This document shows, in pieces, positions 6,025 through 6,164 of a DNA stretch of 6,164 bases. The notes under the pieces are model-generated. The model ran no database searches, was not told where the DNA came from, and saw nothing but the letters and a program-made list of their open reading frames with translations. Made by a program: the position numbers and the translations under genes. Position 1 is the first letter of the stretch. Each line of letters opens with the position of its first letter. Source of the stretch: Phycisphaerales bacterium (lineage in GTDB: Bacteria > Planctomycetota > Phycisphaerae > Sedimentisphaerales > Anaerobacaceae); assembly GCA_011057845.1 (NCBI GenBank), contig DSDB01000292.1:1-6164 (forward strand). Direction: 5' to 3'.

Positions 6025-6164
6025 GTGCTGATTCTTCAAAGGACTGACCAGACGGGAATCTCGTGTTCAACGACGGGCGACAGCATCGAGAATCTGTTGG
6101 ACAGGGAATGGCTGCTGACCAATGAACGGGGGGCGTATTGTGGTTCGACGGTGGCGGGCTGTCA
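6025..6164 (+). CDS. Glycogen debranching enzyme, N-terminal fragment (3' end outside window)
   Basis: Only the first 46 codons and two bases are present. The sequence REWLLTNERGAYCGSTVAGC (27-46) matches the entry motif of the bacterial/archaeal-type glycogen debranching enzymes (GDE_N domain, amylo-alpha-1,6-glucosidase). In those proteins a segment of the form EWLxTNGxGGYxxxTVAG leads into TRRYHGLL. Here the usual NG-GG is NERGA, a small variation. The enzyme would hydrolyse alpha-1,6 branch stubs in glycogen. The proposed start is GTG 6025, with GGAGGAAAGG at 6011-6020 just upstream. The frame stays open further upstream to at least 5941, so an earlier start cannot be excluded, but nothing there looks like a better start. 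It lies 76 bases after the GH57 gene with no terminator between, which makes it the third gene of the glucan operon. Confidence 0.88.
   Translation, partial: MLILQRTDQTGISCSTTGDSIENLLDREWLLTNERGAYCGSTVAGC

Overview
The window looks like chromosomal DNA from a GC-rich member of the Planctomycetota, most likely class Phycisphaerae. This is an inference from three things. A cut-off protein ends in a two-repeat dockerin-type calcium-binding domain of the kind common on secreted proteins in that group. A small gene encodes an Arg-Arg-repeat protein with a conserved-looking C-terminal module that I associate with planctomycete genomes. A GT / GH57 / debranching-enzyme glucan cluster is also present. 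No rRNA, tRNA, CRISPR array, insertion sequence or phage gene was seen.

Layout, left to right. (1) 1-204, plus strand: the last 67 codons of a protein with a C-terminal dockerin. (2) 273-1319, minus strand: a complete AI-2E family (PF01594-type) membrane permease with a good sigma-70-like promoter at 1368-1396. It converges on gene 1. (3) 1320-1767: no convincing protein gene, but a strong intrinsic terminator on the plus strand (1521-1563) that no visible plus-strand gene accounts for. (4) 1768-2121 and 2179-2502, minus strand: a two-gene unit. The upstream gene is a DUF2007-like small protein with a very acidic tail. The downstream gene is an Arg-rich-repeat small protein with a conserved-looking C-terminal half. 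(5) 2503-3339: an 837-base divergent intergenic region, more AT-rich than the genes, with candidate promoters in both directions, an operator-like palindrome, tandem octamers and a run of inverted repeats. (6) 3340 to the right edge, plus strand: a GT4/GT5-like glycosyltransferase (glycogen-synthase-like), a GH57 alpha-amylase-like enzyme and the first 46 codons of a glycogen debranching enzyme.

The three right-hand genes form a plausible glycogen or alpha-glucan operon. The glycosyltransferase would extend alpha-1,4 chains from a sugar nucleotide, GH57 would cleave or rearrange alpha-1,4 links, and the debranching enzyme would remove alpha-1,6 branches. Each gene has its own Shine-Dalgarno sequence, the gaps are 71 and 76 bases, and no terminator is visible between them. 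An extended -10 promoter lies directly in front of the first gene.

I found no clearly new defence or mobile system. The points most worth checking are the charge-complementary small-protein pair, the orphan plus-strand terminator with a possible small RNA, and the structured-looking region upstream of the glucan operon.
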